Shown: positions 24,699 to 34,870, counted from the first letter of the stretch. The stretch: 64,000 nucleotides of DNA from Nitrosococcus halophilus Nc 4 (GCF_000024725.1 NC_013960.1:2652001-2716000), one strand, 5' to 3'. The notes: a model not told the origin generated them from the letters alone. Program-made: numbers and translations.

Positions 24699-25343
24699 AT
24701 GCCCCAGATTTTCTCATCTCCTTTTATTCTGATTTTAAAGTTAGTGATTCTGGGGGTTATTTTATTTTTCTCAAGTATAGCAGTGATTTGGCGAGCTACT
24801 TTGGACCCCATGGCGGCAATTGGAACACCTGTTGAACAACCTGTTCCTTTTAGCCATAAGCATCATGTCCAAGATGATGGCATTGATTGTCGCTACTGTC
24901 ATACTTCTGTAGAGAAATCTTCTTTTGCTGGCTTTCCTTCAACAGAAATTTGCATGACTTGCCACTCCCAGATTTTTACGGATGCACCGATGCTTGCACC
25001 GGTGGTAGAGAGTTATCAAGAGAATAAGCCGTTGCGTTGGAAACGAGTCCATGATTTACCTGATTTTGTTTACTTTAATCACAGTATTCATATTCATAAG
25101 GGTATCGGTTGCGTTTCCTGTCATGGGCCAGTAGATGAAATGCCACTAACCTGGCGTGCTAAGCCCCTGACCATGCAATGGTGTTTGAGTTGCCATCGAG
25201 CACCAGAGCATTTTGTGCGACCGCGGGAGTATGTCTTCGATATGGATTGGAAGCCTAGGGAAGACCAAGAGGTTCTGGGGAGGAGGTTAGTAGAGGAATA
25301 CAACATTCAGAGTAAGACGGATTGCTCTGTTTGTCACCGTTGA
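24699..25343 (+). CDS. actA: Alternative Complex III subunit A, pentaheme cytochrome c
   Basis: A 214-residue membrane-anchored multiheme cytochrome. One helix (about 11-31, ILKLVILGVILFFSSIAVIW) is followed by a periplasmic part with five CXXCH haem sites: CRYCH, CMTCH, CVSCH, CLSCH and CSVCH. Further His residues (FSHKHH, FNHSIHIHKG) are candidate distal ligands. Five haems on one anchored subunit is the ActA pattern of ACIII, which oxidises quinol and passes electrons to cytochrome c or straight to the oxidase. It opens the operon actA-B-C-D-E-F. The last haem motif ends two residues before the stop. Confidence 0.9.
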   Translation: MPQIFSSPFILILKLVILGVILFFSSIAVIWRATLDPMAAIGTPVEQPVPFSHKHHVQDDGIDCRYCHTSVEKSSFAGFPSTEICMTCHSQIFTDAPMLAPVVESYQENKPLRWKRVHDLPDFVYFNHSIHIHKGIGCVSCHGPVDEMPLTWRAKPLTMQWCLSCHRAPEHFVRPREYVFDMDWKPREDQEVLGRRLVEEYNIQSKTDCSVCHR

Positions 25344-25357
25344 ATAAGGATGGAGAT

Positions 25358-28336
25358 ATGGCGAAATCGGAGATGAAACCCTTGGATTTAGCATCCATCC
25401 GTGCACGCCTTGCCGAGACAGAAGGGCGCAGTTTTTGGAAAAGTCTGGAAGAATTAGCGGGAAGCGAGGAATTCAAGAAATTTTTATATGAGGAATTTCC
25501 ATACTTTCGTGAATTGAGTCAGGCCTCACTCAGTCGTCGAGATTTCATGCGGCTGATGGGGGCCTCCCTGGCTCTTGCTGGCCTTAGCGCTTGCAGTCGG
25601 CCCCCCTTAGAAGAGATCTTGCCCTATGTGCGGGCACCAGAAGGGGTGGTGCCAGGGGAGTCCCTGTTTTTTGCCACCGCCATGGTGCTGGATGGCTTTG
25701 CAACGGGAGTGTTGGTGGAAAGTCGGATGGGCCGTCCCATCAAGGTGGAAGGTAATCCCCGCCATCCTGCCAGCTTGGGGGGCACTGATATCTTTGGTCA
25801 GGCTTCCGTGCTGCAGTTGTGGGATCCTGATCGGGCCCAAGCCGTAAGGCATCAGGGAGAAAGGAGTACTTGGGAAGCCTTTCTCGCTGGGATCGGCGAA
25901 AAACTCGAGACCTTCGAGCACAATCAAGGCAAGGGGCTTTATTTATTGACGCCAACCATTAGCTCGCCGACCCTGATATCCCAGTTACAGGCATTAGGCA
26001 TGCGTTTTCCCCATGCCCGTTGGCATCATTATCAGCCGGTTCATCGAGATAATGGGTATGAAGGTGCCCGTTTGGTGTTTGGGGAGCCCCTTGAGACCCA
26101 CTTTCACTTGGATCGGGCCCAGGTGATTCTGTCCCTCGATGCTGACTTCCTGGGTTCACTGCCGGGCCATTTGCGCCATGCTCGGGATTTTGCCAAGCGG
26201 CGGCGCATTGACTCAGGGCAAGCGACCATAAACCGCCTGTATGTAGCGGAAGGTACGCCTACGATTACGGGGGCGATGGCGGATCATCGCCTCTCGCTGC
26301 GCCCGAGCCAGGTGAGCATCTTGGCTTGGTATGTGGCTCAAGAACTGGGGATTGCCGTACCCGAGATAGAGGCGCCGCTCCCGGTCCCCGAGGAATGGAT
26401 TAGAGTCTTGGTGGGAGATTTGCACCGGCATGGTGGAGCCTCCTTGGTGGTGGCCGGAGAAAGACAACCTCCCTTTGTCCACGGGCTGGCCCATGCGATG
26501 AATCATGTCTTGGGGAATGTAGGGAAAACGCTGACCTACACGGCGCCCGTAGTCTTCAATCCACTGCATCAAAATAAATCCTTGCGCCACCTGAGGGCTA
26601 AGATGGCGGCAGGGGAGGTGGACACCCTCATTATGTTGGGGGGCAATCCCGTCTTTAGCGCTCCTGCCGATCTCGCCTTTTCCGAACAGCTTTCCAAAGT
26701 AGATTTATCCGTTTATTTGGGGTTGTATGAGGATGAAACCGCGGCCCAAAGTGACTGGCATATCCCCGAAGCCCATTATCTAGAGAGTTGGAGTGATGCC
26801 CGCGCCTATGAGGGTACGGTCAGTCTTTTGCAACCCCTGATTGCCCCGCTTTATCAGGGAAAATCAAGCCACGAATTGATAGCGGTATTGCTGGGAGAGG
26901 ATGGCCGCAGCAGTTATGAAATCCTACGTGAGTACTGGCAAAAGCAGTGGTCCAAGTCTGATTTCGAAAATGCCTGGAGCAGAGCATTACAAGCGGGTGT
27001 GATTGAAGGAACAGCTTTACTATCAAAGAGGGTGAAGTTGAGAAGTGATTTCATTGACTCTCTTTCCAAGGCTCGGCCCGAGGTTAAGAATGCTTCAGGT
27101 ATAGAAATCATTTTTATGCCTGATCCCACCATTTGGGATGGTCAGTTTAGCAACAATGGTTGGTTGCAGGAATTGCCTAAGCCAATCACCAAACTTACTT
27201 GGGACAACGCTGCCTTGATAAGTCCCCGGACGGCTGAAAGGTTGGGGCTTGCCAATGAAGAAATCGTGGAGCTTCGCTACCAGGGGCGTCAGGTCCAAGC
27301 CCCTATTTGGATCGTGCCTGGACATGCTGATGAAGCCGTCACGGTGACTTTGGGCTATGGCCGCGAGCAAGCGGGGCAGGTGGGAACGGGAACAGGTTTT
27401 AATGCCTATGTACTGCGTACCGCCGATGCGCCTTGGTTTGGCCTGGGCCTGGAAGTCGTCAAGACCGGCAAGCGTCATCCTTTGGCGACGACCCAGCACC
27501 ACCATAGTATGGAGGGGCGGGATATCGTGCGGATTGCGACCCTCTCTGAGTTTCAAGAAAATCCCAATTTTGCACATCAGGAATTGCCCTCTGAAAGTCT
27601 TTATCCCCGGTTTGAATACTCAGGTTATGCCTGGGGGATGGCTATTGATCAGAACGCTTGCATCGGCTGCAACGCTTGTGTCGTGGCTTGCCAAGCAGAA
27701 AACAATATCCCGGTAGTGGGTAAGGAACAGGTCAGTTTAGGCCGGGAGATGCATTGGTTGCGCATCGACCGCTATTACAGTGGCTCTTTGGAAAATCCCC
27801 GAACTTATTTTCAGCCAGTGCCCTGTATGCATTGTGAAAATGCACCCTGCGAATTGGTCTGTCCCACGGCAGCCACCGTGCATGATTCAGAAGGACTCAA
27901 TCTCCAAGTGTATAATCGCTGTATCGGTACCCGCTTTTGCTCCAATAACTGCCCTTACAAGGTCAGGCGTTTTAATTTTCTACAATATGCTAAAGACACA
28001 CCGGGTTTGGCAGCACAAAGAAACCCCGAAGTTACAGTTCGGATGCGGGGAGTTATGGAGAAATGTACCTATTGTGTGCAACGAATTAGCCGTGCCCGAG
28101 CCCAAGCCGAGATAGAAGGTCGGCGTATTCAAGAGGGTGAAGTATTAACGGCCTGTCAGGCGGCTTGCCCCACCGAGGCTATCCAGTTCGGTAACTTAAA
28201 TGATCCAGAAAGCAGGGTTAGCCAAGCCAAGGCGTCGCCACTTCATTATGCGCTTTTGGGTGATCTCAACACCCACCCACGAACCACCTATCTTGCCAAA
28301 CTGACCAACCCCAACCCGGATCTTAAAGCGGAGTAG
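25358..28336 (+). CDS. actB: Alternative Complex III subunit B, molybdopterin-oxidoreductase-like iron-sulfur protein
   Basis: A 992-residue protein. An early Tat-like signal (SRRDFMRLMGASLALAGLSAC, residues about 55-76) is followed by a large domain resembling molybdopterin oxidoreductases but without cofactor-ligand motifs I recognise. The C-terminal ferredoxin-like part (about 755-955) has four Cys clusters: CIGCNACVVACQAENNIP, CMHCENAPCELVCP, CIGTRFCSNNCPYKVRRF and CTYC...CQAACPTEA. These fit the three [4Fe-4S] and one [3Fe-4S] clusters of ActB. It relays electrons from quinol to the haems. I use ATG 25358 with an AAGGATGGAG site. Some family members split this protein into B1 and B2; here it is fused. 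Confidence 0.92.
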   Translation: MAKSEMKPLDLASIRARLAETEGRSFWKSLEELAGSEEFKKFLYEEFPYFRELSQASLSRRDFMRLMGASLALAGLSACSRPPLEEILPYVRAPEGVVPGESLFFATAMVLDGFATGVLVESRMGRPIKVEGNPRHPASLGGTDIFGQASVLQLWDPDRAQAVRHQGERSTWEAFLAGIGEKLETFEHNQGKGLYLLTPTISSPTLISQLQALGMRFPHARWHHYQPVHRDNGYEGARLVFGEPLETHFHLDRAQVILSLDADFLGSLPGHLRHARDFAKRRRIDSGQATINRLYVAEGTPTITGAMADHRLSLRPSQVSILAWYVAQELGIAVPEIEAPLPVPEEWIRVLVGDLHRHGGASLVVAGERQPPFVHGLAHAMNHVLGNVGKTLTYTAPVVFNPLHQNKSLRHLRAKMAAGEVDTLIMLGGNPVFSAPADLAFSEQLSKVDLSVYLGLYEDETAAQSDWHIPEAHYLESWSDARAYEGTVSLLQPLIAPLYQGKSSHELIAVLLGEDGRSSYEILREYWQKQWSKSDFENAWSRALQAGVIEGTALLSKRVKLRSDFIDSLSKARPEVKNASGIEIIFMPDPTIWDGQFSNNGWLQELPKPITKLTWDNAALISPRTAERLGLANEEIVELRYQGRQVQAPIWIVPGHADEAVTVTLGYGREQAGQVGTGTGFNAYVLRTADAPWFGLGLEVVKTGKRHPLATTQHHHSMEGRDIVRIATLSEFQENPNFAHQELPSESLYPRFEYSGYAWGMAIDQNACIGCNACVVACQAENNIPVVGKEQVSLGREMHWLRIDRYYSGSLENPRTYFQPVPCMHCENAPCELVCPTAATVHDSEGLNLQVYNRCIGTRFCSNNCPYKVRRFNFLQYAKDTPGLAAQRNPEVTVRMRGVMEKCTYCVQRISRARAQAEIEGRRIQEGEVLTACQAACPTEAIQFGNLNDPESRVSQAKASPLHYALLGDLNTHPRTTYLAKLTNPNPDLKAE

Positions 28337-28338
28337 CG

Positions 28339-29661
28339 ATGCCAACTGAATCATCTAATGCCGAGGTGGGGGATAAGGTCAGCGACCTCATTTTGATTCC
28401 CCAGCGCCGTTGGTTGTGGCACGGCGCTTTTGGTATTTCCGCGGTGCTATCGGTGTTGTTTTTCTTGGCCATCGGCTATCTCTTTGTCGTCGGCGTCGGC
28501 ATTTGGGGAATCAATATTCCCGTGGCCTGGGGATTTGCAATCACCAATTATGTGTGGTGGATCGGGATCGGTATGGCAGGAACCTTTATTTCGGCAGCCC
28601 TGTTGCTATTCCGTCAACAGTGGCGAACCTCGATCAGTCGCTCTGCGGAGGCGATGACTGTTTTTGCCGTGGCTATTGCCGCCCTCTTTCCTTTGCTCCA
28701 TCTCGGACGACCCTGGTTTGCTTATTGGCTGGCGCCTTATCCCGACACCATGAATATTTGGCCCCAATGGCGCAGCGCTTTAGTTTGGGATTTTTTTGCC
28801 ATTTTTTCTTATCTTATTGTTTCAGTGCTGTTTTGGTATGTCGGTATGATACCCGACCTTGCCTGCTTGCGTGATAGGGCTCGCAAGCGTCCCGCCCAAA
28901 TCTTTTACGGTCTCCTAGCCCTTGGCTGGCGTGGCGAAGCGAGACATTGGCGGCGCTACCAAATGGCCTCTTTATTATTGGCGGGTCTTGCCGTGACCCT
29001 TGTGTTTTCCGTTCACAGCATGGTGGCCCTTGCCTTTGCAGAGGGAAACACGCCGGGATGGCATTCCACGATCTTCCCGCCATTTTTTGTTGTCGGGGCC
29101 CTATTTTCAGGGTTTGCCATGGTCTTGATGCTGGTGATCCCGGTACGGGCTATTTTTGGTCTGCAGGATTTTATTACGGCACAGCATTTGGACAGTATGG
29201 CGAAAGTCTTGCTGGCCGTTGGTTTAATCATTACCTATAGTTATGTCATAGAAGTTTTTATGGCTTGGTATAGTGCCAATCCCTATGAGATTTATACTAT
29301 GCAGAATCGCATGGTTGGAGCCTATGCCCCCCTCTACTGGGGAATGATTTTTTGTAACGTTCTGGTGCTCCAGGCCCTTTGGTTCAAACGGGTCCGTTTA
29401 AACAGCATCGCCTTATTTTTGGTAGGAACCGCGGTTGTGGTGGGCATGTGGTTAGAACGTTTCATGCTGATTGTCACCAGTTTGCATCGTGATTTCTTGC
29501 CCTCTGCCTGGGGTATGTTTTCTCCCACTTTGTGGGATTGGATCATTCTTGTGGGCTCAATGGGTTTTTTTGCCATGCTTTTTCTTTTATTTGTTCGTTT
29601 TCTACCGGTGGTTTCCATATTTGAGATACGTAGGGCTACCTCTGGGACGGAAAAAAAATGA
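28339..29661 (+). CDS. actC: Alternative Complex III subunit C, NrfD-like membrane protein
   Basis: A 440-residue integral membrane protein of the NrfD/PsrC family with about ten helices, e.g. GAFGISAVLSVLFFLAIGYL, VWWIGIGMAGTFISAALLLF and LLLAGLAVTLVFSVHSMVAL. ActC is one of the two quinol-binding membrane subunits of ACIII. Charged residues inside helices, as in IPVAWGFAITNYVWWIGIG and HSMVALAFAEGN, would form the quinol site and possible proton path. It starts 2 bases after actB, and its stop overlaps the actD start as ATGA. Its paralogue ActF lies three genes further on. Confidence 0.92.
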   Translation: MPTESSNAEVGDKVSDLILIPQRRWLWHGAFGISAVLSVLFFLAIGYLFVVGVGIWGINIPVAWGFAITNYVWWIGIGMAGTFISAALLLFRQQWRTSISRSAEAMTVFAVAIAALFPLLHLGRPWFAYWLAPYPDTMNIWPQWRSALVWDFFAIFSYLIVSVLFWYVGMIPDLACLRDRARKRPAQIFYGLLALGWRGEARHWRRYQMASLLLAGLAVTLVFSVHSMVALAFAEGNTPGWHSTIFPPFFVVGALFSGFAMVLMLVIPVRAIFGLQDFITAQHLDSMAKVLLAVGLIITYSYVIEVFMAWYSANPYEIYTMQNRMVGAYAPLYWGMIFCNVLVLQALWFKRVRLNSIALFLVGTAVVVGMWLERFMLIVTSLHRDFLPSAWGMFSPTLWDWIILVGSMGFFAMLFLLFVRFLPVVSIFEIRRATSGTEKK

Positions 29662-30287
29662 AAGTTTGGTTGTTTCTATTACACCGGATTCGCTCCGCCT
29701 TTTCAAAAGTAAAAGTATTACTTTTTAAGCATTACCCAAAAATGAATGGCTCCGATACCTCTATAATGTATGGCCTCATGGCTGAATTTGAAACACCTAC
29801 CTTTCTGGTAGAAGCTGCAAGACGAACCTCCAATGCTGGTTATCAGGTCATTGAGATTTATACGCCTTTCCCTGTTGAAGGACTGGAGAAATTCCTTGGC
29901 CAGCGCCGCAATAGACTTTCTCTATTTGCCCTAGTGGGAGGTTGCATAGGGGCTATTAGCAGTTACTTCCTGGAATATTATTCTGCAGTTATCGACTATC
30001 CTATTAATGTGGGTGGCCGCCCTTACCACAGTTGGCCTGCTTTTATTCCGGCTACAGTGGAATTAACGATCCTGGGAGCGGTTCTGGCTATTGTCTTAGG
30101 CCTGTTTTTACTCAATGGTCTGCCAAGGTTAAATCATCCCGTCTTTAATGTGTCACAGTTTGATCTGGCAACACAGGATCGATTTTTTTTGTGTGTCAAG
30201 GCCAGTGATTCGTGCTTTGATAAGATTGAAACTAGGCGTTTTCTTGAGAGTTTGAAGCCTGTTAATGTTCATAGGGTTGAAAAATAA
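29658..30287 (+). CDS. actD: Alternative Complex III subunit D (DUF3341)
   Basis: A 209-residue membrane protein. The phrase YGLMAEFETPTFLVEAARRT then GYQVIEIYTPFPVEGLEKFLG is the DUF3341/ActD signature. It is followed by two helices (about residues 95-115, FALVGGCIGAISSYFLEYY, and 135-158, VELTILGAVLAIVLGLFLL). ActD is a peripheral-plus-membrane structural subunit of ACIII. From ATG 29658 (overlapping the actC stop) it has about 28 extra N-terminal residues compared with what I expect; ATG 29742 would give the usual start but lacks a ribosome-binding site. The 3' end nearly reaches actE. Confidence 0.88.
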   Translation: MKVWLFLLHRIRSAFSKVKVLLFKHYPKMNGSDTSIMYGLMAEFETPTFLVEAARRTSNAGYQVIEIYTPFPVEGLEKFLGQRRNRLSLFALVGGCIGAISSYFLEYYSAVIDYPINVGGRPYHSWPAFIPATVELTILGAVLAIVLGLFLLNGLPRLNHPVFNVSQFDLATQDRFFLCVKASDSCFDKIETRRFLESLKPVNVHRVEK

Positions 30288-30339
30288 TGTCAAAGCGGTC
30301 GTCAGAAAGGTGGGGTTGAGGTCCATAGGAGATCTTGGA

Positions 30340-30954
30340 ATGGGCTTTAGGCATTGCTTGAAAAAAGAAGTTTTCTGGGGTTGCATAGTTCTTGTCGCCG
30401 TACTTTTCTTGTCATCTGGCTGTGAAAATTTAATGCAAGACATGTATGACCAAGCGAAATATGAACCGTTTGAAAAAAGTGAGCTTTTCCCCCAGGGGCA
30501 ATCGGCTCGCCCCCTTATGGACAATACCGTTGTGCATGCTTCTGGCGGGTTTGCAAGTTCATCTAGCGGCAGAGTCGGGATTAAGAAAGTTGATATTTCT
30601 GGGGTAAATATCCCTTTCCCTGTTACCCTTAAGATCCTGCAGCGTGGACAAGAACGCTACAATATTTATTGTACACCCTGCCACGGCCTGGTCGGCGACG
30701 GCGACGGAATGGTGGTACGTCGTGGTTTCCCCCGTCCGCCGTCTTATCATTCTGAACGCTTGCGCAACGTTCCAGATGGACACTTCTATAATGTGATGAC
30801 ATGGGGGTTTGGCCGGATGCTTTCCTATGCTGACCGCATTGAGCCCCAGGATCGCTGGGCTATCGTAGCCTATATTCGTGCCCTACAATTAAGTCAGCAT
30901 ACCCGCTTAGCCGATGTTCCAAAAAATGTGCGGCAATCTCTGGAATCGGGATGA
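30340..30954 (+). CDS. actE: Alternative Complex III subunit E, monohaem cytochrome c lipoprotein
   Basis: A 204-residue lipoprotein cytochrome. The hydrophobic stretch CIVLVAVLFLSSGC ends in a lipobox, the haem site is YCTPCHGLVGDGDGMV (about residue 112), and MTWGFGRMLSYADRI supplies a likely Met ligand. ActE is the terminal monohaem subunit of ACIII and is the likely electron exit toward the oxidase. ATG 30340 has an AGGAG site 8 bases before it and gives a normal signal. The frame is open further up to 30265, where it would overlap actD. The stop overlaps the start of actF. Confidence 0.9.
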   Translation: MGFRHCLKKEVFWGCIVLVAVLFLSSGCENLMQDMYDQAKYEPFEKSELFPQGQSARPLMDNTVVHASGGFASSSSGRVGIKKVDISGVNIPFPVTLKILQRGQERYNIYCTPCHGLVGDGDGMVVRRGFPRPPSYHSERLRNVPDGHFYNVMTWGFGRMLSYADRIEPQDRWAIVAYIRALQLSQHTRLADVPKNVRQSLESG

Positions 30955-32123
30955 TGAGTTGGGTGTTCTCGTCGCTGACTCGTCGAATTCAGAAAATTGC
31001 CTTGTTAGTAGGAGTAGCGGGATTTGCGATTTCTTTTATAGGGGCTTATTTTCAAGGCCAAGAGTTTTTTCTGTCCTATCTTTTTGCTTATCTCTTTTGG
31101 ATTGGGATTTCCTTAGGAGGGATGGTGATAGTGATGATCCATCATTTGACAGGGGGTGCTTGGGGAGTCTTGATTTGTCGGCCTTTGGAAGCAGCAGCAC
31201 GGGCTCTGCCCCTTATGACAGTATTATTTGTACCGCTCATCTTTGGGTTATCGGATCTCTATGCATGGGCCCGCCCTGAGATGATAGCTGACGAGCCCCT
31301 ACTAGGGGAAAAAAGCAGCTATCTAAATATTTCTTCCTTCCTCATTCGGGCTGCTGGTTACTTTGTGGTTTGGATCGGTATCGCCTATTGGTTGCATAAA
31401 TGGTCTATTGAGCAGGAAAGGAATCCGCAGCCAAAAGTCGCTATTCGTCTCTATCGCCTCAGTATTGGAGGTATCATTTTGTATAGTCTGAGCATCACTT
31501 TTGCTGCTACAGACTGGATTATGTCTTTGGTGCCCCAATGGCATTCAACAGTATTTGGCCTTCTTTGGGGGGTAGGCCAAATGCTTTCTGCCCTAGCCTT
31601 TGCAATCCTCATGGCAGCCGCTTTTTACAGACCTTGCTCGTTATCGAAAGAAATTGTTTTTAATCGTTTTCATGACCTGGGTAATTTGTTATTAATGCTG
31701 GTTATGCTTTGGGCTTATTTAGCCTTTATGCAGTATCTGATTATTTGGTCTGGAAACTTACCCCATGAAATCTCTTGGTATTTGCCCCGTGTGCAGGGAA
31801 GCTGGCAAGAGTTAACGGTTATGTTGATTGCTTTTCATTTCCTCGTGCCATTGATTGTACTTTTGTTCCGATATGCTAAGCGTACAATAAGTATTCTCGG
31901 AACTATTGCAATGATTGTTTTGCTAGCCCATCTGATTGATTCTTTCTGGCTCGTAGTCCCATCGCTACGCACCCAAGAGCTCCAATTATATTGGACTGAT
32001 TTTATGGCTCCCCTTGGTATCGGCGGTGTTTGGCTAGCGGCTGTGCTTTGGCAGTTTCAAAAAAGGCCATTTATACTAGTTCGGGATGCAAATATAAAGG
32101 AAACATGGAGGCATGGCAAATAA
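30951..32123 (+). CDS. actF: Alternative Complex III subunit F, NrfD-like membrane protein
   Basis: A 390-residue integral membrane protein with about ten helices (IALLVGVAGFAISFIGAYFQ, YLFWIGISLGGMVIVMIHHL, LMLVMLWAYLAFMQYLIIW). It is the second NrfD/PsrC-like subunit of ACIII, paralogous to ActC but shorter. Motifs such as HHLTGGAWG and ATDWIMSLVPQWHSTVFG are typical of ActF. It overlaps actE by four bases (ATGA), and the next gene begins inside its last codons. With ActC it forms the membrane core around the multiheme and iron-sulfur subunits. Confidence 0.91.
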   Translation: MMSWVFSSLTRRIQKIALLVGVAGFAISFIGAYFQGQEFFLSYLFAYLFWIGISLGGMVIVMIHHLTGGAWGVLICRPLEAAARALPLMTVLFVPLIFGLSDLYAWARPEMIADEPLLGEKSSYLNISSFLIRAAGYFVVWIGIAYWLHKWSIEQERNPQPKVAIRLYRLSIGGIILYSLSITFAATDWIMSLVPQWHSTVFGLLWGVGQMLSALAFAILMAAAFYRPCSLSKEIVFNRFHDLGNLLLMLVMLWAYLAFMQYLIIWSGNLPHEISWYLPRVQGSWQELTVMLIAFHFLVPLIVLLFRYAKRTISILGTIAMIVLLAHLIDSFWLVVPSLRTQELQLYWTDFMAPLGIGGVWLAAVLWQFQKRPFILVRDANIKETWRHGK

Positions 32124-32514
32124 TAGCCCCAAACAAAAGCACTATCAGCATGAAGGCACAGATGTAAGTGGACGCTCTATTGTCTGGGTCGCTTCGATAT
32201 TGGTGGTCATTTTAGTTTTTATTGGATTTATCCTCCTCGGGTTACTTGCCTATTTTGACGGCCGCCGGTCAGATAGTTTTGGTTTGTTTCAGGGAGAAGC
32301 CGAAGAAAAAAGAGCTCCATCATTACCCCATTTGCAAGCAAAATCGGGTGTCTCTATGAAAAAGTTACAGCAGGAAAAGGAAAGTTTGTTACATAGCTAT
32401 GGCTGGGTTAATAAAGAGAAGGGCATTGTGCATATCCCTATTGAGCGTGCGATGGAACTATTTGTGAAAAAAGAATTGCCAATGGATAGAGAGAAGCCTT
32501 CTAGACAGCAGTAA
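32113..32514 (+). CDS. ACIII-associated small membrane protein
   Basis: A 133-residue protein with one transmembrane helix (about residues 23-47, SIVWVASILVVILVFIGFIL). A soluble tail carries KLQQEKESLLHSYGWVNKEKGIVHIPIERAMEL. The phrase YGWV...GIVxIPIERAM recurs, as I recall, in small proteins encoded between ACIII and oxidase genes in other bacteria. It overlaps the end of actF by 11 bases and precedes coxB by 60, so it belongs to the operon. It might stand in for ActG or help join ACIII to the oxidase. Function not established. Confidence 0.7.
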   Translation: MANNSPKQKHYQHEGTDVSGRSIVWVASILVVILVFIGFILLGLLAYFDGRRSDSFGLFQGEAEEKRAPSLPHLQAKSGVSMKKLQQEKESLLHSYGWVNKEKGIVHIPIERAMELFVKKELPMDREKPSRQQ

Positions 32515-32574
32515 TAGGAGGGTGAAGAGTAAGAAGAAAATTTGCTTCCAAAATAGAGACTTTAAAGTAAACTT

Positions 32575-33198
32575 ATGGAAAGCTTTGCGCTACTTTTGAA
32601 GGGGGCCTCTAGTTTATCAGCATCCTTTGATTTGCTTTTTATCTCACTGCTCGTGCTATGCAGTGTGGTTGCACTCAGTATAACTTTTTTGATTGTTTTC
32701 TTTGCTATTAAGTATCGTCGTGGTTCCAAGGCAAAGCGAGCTAGAATTCGTGGAGCACGAGCGATAGAATTTGCATGGACCTTTATTCCTCTGGGGCTTT
32801 TTTTAGTTATTTTTGTTTGGGCTGCAAAACTTTATACAGAACTTTTTAGACCACCTCAGAAAGAGGCTATAGAAATCGCTGTAGTAGGTAAACAGTGGAT
32901 GTGGAAGCTAAAACATCCAGAAGGAAAGCAGGAAATTAATGAGCTCCATGTCCCATATGGAAGTACAGTGCAACTCACTATGATCTCACAGGATGTTATC
33001 CATAGTTTCTTTGTGCCGGCTTTTCGGATCAAGCATGATGTCTTACCTGGTCGATATACCAGGATTTGGTTTCGCCCTATAAAAACTGGGGAATATTATC
33101 TCTTCTGTGCTGAATATTGTGGGATGGATCATTCTCGAATGGGAGGGAGAATCGTAGTAATGGAGCCTTCTGCCTATGAGCAGTGGCTGCAGCAGTAA
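32575..33198 (+). CDS. coxB: Cytochrome c oxidase subunit II (CuA)
   Basis: A 207-residue subunit with two N-terminal helices (about 18-45 and 63-85), then a cupredoxin domain. The CuA ligands are visible: His in [13 protein letters not shown] and the loop [14 protein letters not shown] (two Cys, Glu, His, Met). The aromatic electron-entry region [12 protein letters not shown] is present. No fused cytochrome c domain is present, unlike caa3 oxidases. It therefore takes electrons from a separate donor, perhaps directly from ActE, given the shared operon (inference). It ends just before coxA. Confidence 0.93.
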   Translation: MESFALLLKGASSLSASFDLLFISLLVLCSVVALSITFLIVFFAIKYRRGSKAKRARIRGARAIEFAWTFIPLGLFLVIFVWAAKLYTELFRPPQKEAIEIAVVGKQWMWKLKHPEGKQEINELHVPYGSTVQLTMISQDVIHSFFVPAFRIKHDVLPGRYTRIWFRPIKTGEYYLFCAEYCGMDHSRMGGRIVVMEPSAYEQWLQQ

Positions 33199-33227
33199 GC
33201 ATCCTAATAAAGGGAAATAGAGTTCCT

Positions 33228-34832
33228 ATGAACACGAGCACGGTGTTACAGCATAGAAGTTATATTAACGAAGGCTATGGTTTGAAATCTTGGCTAATAA
33301 CCCATGATCATAAACGTATTGCTTTACTTTATTTAATATCCATTACACTATTCTTTTTTGTTGGCAGTATGGCAGCTGCTATGATCCGTCTTGAGCTTGC
33401 TACCCCTTCCGGCGATCTCGTCTCTGCAGAGACCTATAACAAATTATTTACGATGCATGGCGTGATCATGGTGTGGTTTTTCTTGATTCCTTCTATTCCG
33501 GCTGTACTTGGGAATTTCCTGGTACCTCTTATGATTGGCGCCCGTGATTTAGCCTTTCCACGACTCAACCTGGCGAGCTGGTATCTATATACTTTGGGGG
33601 GAGGATTTACTATTGGTGCACTTATTGCCGGTGGTGTGGATACGGGGTGGACATTTTATACTCCCTATAGCAGTATGTTTTCGAATAGTTATGTGGTGGC
33701 AGTTATTGTTGGGGTCTTCATTGTTGGTTTTTCTTCTATTTTCACGGGAATTAATTTCATTGTTACCATCCATAAAATGCGGGCGCCTGGTCTTACTTGG
33801 TTTCGTTTGCCATTGTTTATTTGGGCCAACTATGCTACCAGTGTCATCCTAGTAATGGCCACGCCTGTGCTTGCAATGACTCTTTCCTTAGTGGCCATTG
33901 AGCGTATACTTCAGATAGGAATTTTTGATCCTGCGTTGGGAGGAGATCCCTTATTATTTCAACATTTATTCTGGTTTTATTCCCATCCTGCTGTGTACAT
34001 CATGGTTCTGCCTGCTATGGGAGTAGCCAGTGAAATTATTACTTGTTTTTCTAGGAATCCTATTTTTGGTTACCGATTTATGGCTTATGCCATCCTAGGT
34101 ATTGCGGTAATCGGCTTTTTGGTCTGGGGCCATCATATGTTTGTCAGTGGTCAGTCCATGTATGCAGGAATGATGTTTTCACTTCTTAGTTTCTTGGTCG
34201 CAATACCTTCTGCAGTAAAAGTTTTTAATTGGACGGCTACGCTTTATAACGGAACCATTTCCTTTGAAGCGCCGATGCTTTATGGGCTCGGATTCGTAGG
34301 CTTATTTATGATCGGTGGCTTAACGGGGTTATTTCTAGCCTCCTTAGCTTTGGACGTCCATTTAACTGATACTTATTTTGTTATTGCTCACTTTCATTAC
34401 ATTATGGTAGGTGGGGCAGTTATGGCCTACTTTGGAGGCATCCATTTTTGGTGGCCTAAGATGAGTGGGCGAATCTATCCAGAAAATTGGGGGCGATTCT
34501 CTGCAATAGTAATCTTTCTAGGTTTCAATCTGACTTTTTTTCCTCAATTTTTGCTCGGCTATCTTGGTATGCCGAGGCGTTACCATCAGTATCCAGAAGA
34601 GTTGCAATGGTTAAATGAAATTTCTTCCGCGGGAGCTGTCCTTCTGGCCGTAGGGTATTTATTGCCTCTTTTGTACTTATTATGGTCATTACGCTATGGG
34701 AGAATTGCCGATAGTAATCCTTGGAAAGCAAAAGGATTGGAGTGGCAAGCGCTGTCGCCGCCCATAAGAGATAATTTTGAAGACACTCCTGTAGTAAAGG
34801 AAAAGGCCTACGCCTATATTCCAGAGCATTGA
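33228..34832 (+). CDS. coxA: Cytochrome c oxidase subunit I, A2-type haem-copper oxidase
   Basis: A 534-residue, 12-helix subunit that reduces O2. Haem and CuB ligands are visible: [11 protein letters not shown] (low-spin haem His), [15 protein letters not shown] (CuB His and the cross-linked Tyr), WGHHMFVSG (two CuB His) and [12 protein letters not shown] (haem ligands). The D-channel Glu of A1 enzymes (GHPEVY) is replaced by the Tyr-Ser pair of YSHPAVY, the mark of the A2 subfamily. ATG 33228 ([12 protein letters not shown]) is chosen over the open frame to 33183. Operon order is coxB-coxA-coxC-coxD, with no assembly factor (Sco, CtaB or CtaG) in the window. Confidence 0.95.
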   Translation: MNTSTVLQHRSYINEGYGLKSWLITHDHKRIALLYLISITLFFFVGSMAAAMIRLELATPSGDLVSAETYNKLFTMHGVIMVWFFLIPSIPAVLGNFLVPLMIGARDLAFPRLNLASWYLYTLGGGFTIGALIAGGVDTGWTFYTPYSSMFSNSYVVAVIVGVFIVGFSSIFTGINFIVTIHKMRAPGLTWFRLPLFIWANYATSVILVMATPVLAMTLSLVAIERILQIGIFDPALGGDPLLFQHLFWFYSHPAVYIMVLPAMGVASEIITCFSRNPIFGYRFMAYAILGIAVIGFLVWGHHMFVSGQSMYAGMMFSLLSFLVAIPSAVKVFNWTATLYNGTISFEAPMLYGLGFVGLFMIGGLTGLFLASLALDVHLTDTYFVIAHFHYIMVGGAVMAYFGGIHFWWPKMSGRIYPENWGRFSAIVIFLGFNLTFFPQFLLGYLGMPRRYHQYPEELQWLNEISSAGAVLLAVGYLLPLLYLLWSLRYGRIADSNPWKAKGLEWQALSPPIRDNFEDTPVVKEKAYAYIPEH

Positions 34833-34870
34833 TATGGGGTGGCTCATTATTGCTTCTGTAGGATCGACTA

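Noticed and set aside
27095-27577. 160-codon minus-strand frame inside actB
   Set aside because: Antisense to a well-conserved respiratory subunit.
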